Source: Rhodocyclaceae bacterium (GTDB lineage: Bacteria; Pseudomonadota; Gammaproteobacteria; Burkholderiales; Rhodocyclaceae). Taken from it: a DNA stretch of 8,584 nucleotides. Below, piece by piece: positions 6,222-8,584 of this stretch (positions are counted from its first letter, which is position 1; each line of letters starts with the position of its first letter). The notes under the pieces are model-generated. The model did not search any database. It was not told where the DNA came from and saw only the letters and a program-made list of their open reading frames with translations. The position numbers and the translations under genes were made by a program. The DNA lies in assembly GCA_027325905.1 (NCBI GenBank), contig DAIEEM010000274.1, positions 1-8,584 on the forward strand, read 5' to 3'.

Positions 6222-6869
6222 TCAGCGCGACGCCAGCAGCTTCGCCCCCAGCAGCACGAAGATCCCGCCCGCCGTCCGATCCAGCCAAACCCCGAGCGCG
6301 GGATTGCGTGCCAGACGTTCGCCGACGCGACCGGCGAACCAGCCGATGGCGCCAAAGATCAATACCGTTTCGAGCGTGAAAATCAGCCCCAACTGCGCCA
6401 TCTGCCAGCCGGCATGGCCGCGCGCCGTGTCGACGAACTGCGGCAAGAAGGCGAGGAAGAACAGCACGACCTTGGGGTTTATGGCGTTGGCGATCAGGCC
6501 TTTGACGAAGAGCTTGCCGGCACTTTCGCTGGGCGTCGCACCGGCGTTCGGCGCCACGGCCGGGCGCGCGCTGCGAATCGCCTGCACGCCGAGCCAGACC
6601 AGATACAGGCCGCCGATGATTTTCAGCGTCGTGAAGGCGACCGGCGACGCTGCGATCAGCGCGCTCACTCCCAGCGCGGCGAGCGCCGTGTGGTTGAGGC
6701 AGCCGAGCGCGCAGCCCAGGCCGAAGGCCATGCCCTGGCGGCGCCCGCGCGCCATACCGATGGAGAGCACCATCAGGTTGTCGGGGCCGGGCGCCAGCGT
6801 GATGAGCACGGCGGCAGCGAGGAAGGCGGCGAATTGCGGCAGGGTGAGCAGGGCATCCATGGGCGGCAT
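6222..6869 (-). CDS. LysE/RhtB-family amino-acid exporter
   Basis: This 215-residue inner-membrane protein belongs to the LysE/RhtB translocator family, which exports amino acids or related small molecules. Family signatures are LITLAPGPDNLMVLSIGMARGRRQG (starting at 22), with the Gly-Pro-Asp-Asn motif, and the second conserved block INPKVVLFFLAFLPQF (130-145). Hydrophobic segments at about 10-38, 45-73, 76-98, 125-146, 158-182 and 196-213 fit the usual six membrane passes. The substrate cannot be told from the sequence. I chose the ATG at 6869-6867, which has AAGG four nt upstream, formed partly by the TAA stop of the preceding gene; an ATG at 6860 would drop three residues but lacks a close ribosome binding site. 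It follows pabB-pabC after 6 nt, so the two are probably co-transcribed, though no functional link to folate is evident. Its 3' end runs into the composite inverted repeat. Confidence 0.93.
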   Translation of the reverse strand: MPPMDALLTLPQFAAFLAAAVLITLAPGPDNLMVLSIGMARGRRQGMAFGLGCALGCLNHTALAALGVSALIAASPVAFTTLKIIGGLYLVWLGVQAIRSARPAVAPNAGATPSESAGKLFVKGLIANAINPKVVLFFLAFLPQFVDTARGHAGWQMAQLGLIFTLETVLIFGAIGWFAGRVGERLARNPALGVWLDRTAGGIFVLLGAKLLASR

Positions 6870-6875
6870 TGTGCC

Positions 6876-8584
6876 TTATGGCGCCAGCGGCAGCTCGCCG
6901 CGCACGCTGTTGACGAACCAGATGCAGCTCGCCCGCGGCAGGTCGTCCACTCGCACCACCGCTTCGACGATGTCGCCGCGCGCCAGCAGTTCGGCGCGCA
7001 GCACGCCGGGCAGCAGGCCGCAGGACAGCGGCGGCGTCACGCGCCGGCCGCCGAGGTCGACGACGACGTTGCCGCGCGTGAATTCGGTGAGCTCGCCGCG
7101 CTCGTTCCACAGCAGCGTGTCGAAACAGTCCGGCGGCGGTGCGTGGCGCCCGTAGGCGGCGCGCTGCGTGGTCTTGTGGGCGAGGAATTCGTCGCCGCTG
7201 TCGACCGGCGCGGCGGCCAGCGCGTAACGAAGTCCGGCCGGCATTGCTTCGAGCGCGAAGGCCTCCACGCGGGCCTCTCCGTGGCGGTCGAGCAGCAGGC
7301 GCACGCGCCAGGCGCCTTCTCGCTGCCGCTCGGCCAGGGCATCGAGCGCGGCATCGATCCGCGCCGGTTCGCAAGCGAAGCCGAAATGCGCGGCGCTGGC
7401 GCGCAGGCGTTCGAGATGGCGCTCGCGCAGCCAGTATTTGCCGGCTTCGAGTAGATAGGTCTCGATGAGTTGGAATCCGGCTGTCGCGCGCAGCAGGAAG
7501 CGGCGCTTGACCAGCCATTCGGCATATTCGGAATCGGCGGCGGAATCGAAGACGATGCCGCTGCCGACGCCGCATTCGGCGCGGCCGCCGTCGATCGCCA
7601 CGGTGCGGATGGCTACGCTGAAGGTGGCATGGCCGCCGGGGCGCAGTACGCCGATAGCGCCGCAATAGGCGCCGCGCGGCTCGTCTTCGAGCGCGGCGAT
7701 GGCCGCCATCGCCGCAACCTTGGGCGCGCCGGTGACCGAGCCGCAGGGAAACAGGGCGCGAAATACGTCCGCCAGGCCGACGTCCGGCCGCGTCCGGCAG
7801 CGCACCGTCGAGGTCATCTGCCAGGCGCTGGCCAGCGCCTCGATGGCGAACATCTGCGGCACGCTCACGGTGCCGGTGACGGCGACCCGCGCCAAGTCGT
7901 TGCGCAGCAGGTCGACGATCATCAGGTTCTCGGCCTGTTCCTTGAGCGATGCGCGCAGCGCCTGCGCCGCCTCCGTATCCGCGGCGGCGTCGGCGTGGCG
8001 CGGCGCCGTGCCCTTCATCGGCCGCGTCGTCAGCGTGCCGTCCGGCCGCCAGTCGAAGAACAGTTCGGGCGAGACCGAAACCAGTTGCCAGGCGCCGCCG
8101 TCGAGGCGGGCGCCGTAAGCGCCGGGCTGCGCCGCCCGCAGGGCAGAGAACAGCGCGCCGCCGTCGCCGGCGAAGTCGGCGCGCAGGCGCGTGGTCAAAT
8201 TGACCTGGTAATAGTCGCCGGCGGCGATGCCGCGGCGAACGGCGGCGATGCCGGCGTCGACCTGCCCGGTCGGCGCCGTCATGCGCCAGGGGCCGCAGGA
8301 AAACGCGCCGGCGCCGCCAGCGTCCGTGCCGGCATCGGGCTCGCCATAGACGGCGAAGAGCGCCAGCGGCAACTGGCCTTCGGCCGGCCGCACCTTGAAC
8401 GCCGCGTCGAAGGCCGGCGCGGCTTCGTAGGCGACGAAGCCGACGACCCAGCGCCCCGCCCGCGCCTGACGCCCGGCCGCGGCGACGACGCCGGCAACCT
8501 CGTCTACGCGATGCGCGACGAGGATTTCGAGCGGGCGCGAAAAACTGTGCGCCAGCCGGCCGCCGTCCTCCTGCGGGAAGTCGA
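6876..8584 (-). CDS. pabB: PabB-PabC fusion: aminodeoxychorismate synthase component I / aminodeoxychorismate lyase, 5' end cut
   Basis: The frame enters at the right edge (DFPQED) and gives 568 visible residues, ending in TAA at 6878-6876; only a short N-terminal piece is probably missing. Codons at about 7480-8584 encode the chorismate-binding PabB part. It contains GDYYQVNLTTRL, TTRPMKGTAPR with the catalytic-type Lys (codon 8013-8015), LKEQAENLMIVDLLRNDL, and FPCGSVTGAPKVAAM, ending in ADSEYAEWLVKRRFL. From about 7470 to the end lies a PabC (PLP fold-type IV) part with FQLIETYLLEAG, the PLP-binding Lys in FLAHKTTQRAAYG (codon 7173-7175), LLWNERGELTEFTRGNVVV, and CGLLPGVLRAELLARG. Together the two halves turn chorismate and amino-group nitrogen into p-aminobenzoate for folate; the glutamine amidotransferase PabA is not visible. 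Such fusions are known in bacteria. The MKGT lysine argues against an anthranilate synthase. The exporter gene follows after 6 nt. Confidence 0.95.
   Translation of the reverse strand, partial: DFPQEDGGRLAHSFSRPLEILVAHRVDEVAGVVAAAGRQARAGRWVVGFVAYEAAPAFDAAFKVRPAEGQLPLALFAVYGEPDAGTDAGGAGAFSCGPWRMTAPTGQVDAGIAAVRRGIAAGDYYQVNLTTRLRADFAGDGGALFSALRAAQPGAYGARLDGGAWQLVSVSPELFFDWRPDGTLTTRPMKGTAPRHADAAADTEAAQALRASLKEQAENLMIVDLLRNDLARVAVTGTVSVPQMFAIEALASAWQMTSTVRCRTRPDVGLADVFRALFPCGSVTGAPKVAAMAAIAALEDEPRGAYCGAIGVLRPGGHATFSVAIRTVAIDGGRAECGVGSGIVFDSAADSEYAEWLVKRRFLLRATAGFQLIETYLLEAGKYWLRERHLERLRASAAHFGFACEPARIDAALDALAERQREGAWRVRLLLDRHGEARVEAFALEAMPAGLRYALAAAPVDSGDEFLAHKTTQRAAYGRHAPPPDCFDTLLWNERGELTEFTRGNVVVDLGGRRVTPPLSCGLLPGVLRAELLARGDIVEAVVRVDDLPRASCIWFVNSVRGELPLAP

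Noticed and set aside
6019..7665. Minus-strand 548-codon frame through the exporter and pabB-pabC genes
   Set aside because: Off-frame shadow: Arg/Ala/Pro-rich, no motifs, and fully overlapping two well-supported genes. Its tail merely reads through the intergenic inverted repeat.

Overview
The window is very GC-rich, and nearly every third codon position is G or C. It has short intergenic gaps and a Gram-negative lipopolysaccharide (LPS) gene pair. Together with the character of the CobC, CobS, RhtB-type and heptosyltransferase proteins, this suggests a betaproteobacterium, most likely of the Rhodocyclales type. That placement is inference from protein character, not a database result.

Layout. 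Positions 1-5206 hold six genes on the minus strand, read from high to low coordinates: cobT, a two-receiver response regulator, cobS, cobC, a WaaQ-type LPS heptosyltransferase and a WaaG-like family 4 glycosyltransferase that is cut by the left edge. The junctions are tight: a 59-nt gap, a 14-nt gap, a 19-nt overlap, a stop directly abutting a start, and an ATGA overlap. Upstream of cobT, on the same strand, lie a perfect TATAAT box and a well-formed cobalamin riboswitch (about 5281-5436). cobU is divergent on the plus strand (5481-6029). A 192-nt convergent gap follows, containing a large composite inverted repeat. After it, on the minus strand, come a LysE/RhtB-family exporter gene (6222-6869) and, upstream of that gene, a fused pabB-pabC gene that runs off the right edge.

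How the genes work together. CobU, CobT, CobS and CobC are the four enzymes of cobalamin nucleotide-loop assembly. CobU makes AdoCbi-GDP, CobT makes alpha-ribazole phosphate, CobS joins the two, and CobC removes the phosphate. No corrin-ring genes are visible here. The riboswitch should reduce expression of the cobT unit when cobalamin is plentiful. The tight packing means the response regulator and the two LPS genes may be co-transcribed with it. PabB-PabC makes p-aminobenzoate for folate synthesis.

Points worth a second look are a single-base frameshift at the 3' end of the heptosyltransferase gene, a two-receiver regulator with a dead first receiver inside the B12 unit, the composite hairpin at 6113-6220, and the compact divergent cobT/cobU control region. 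Most of the window is conventional core metabolism, and I see no clearly new biological system.
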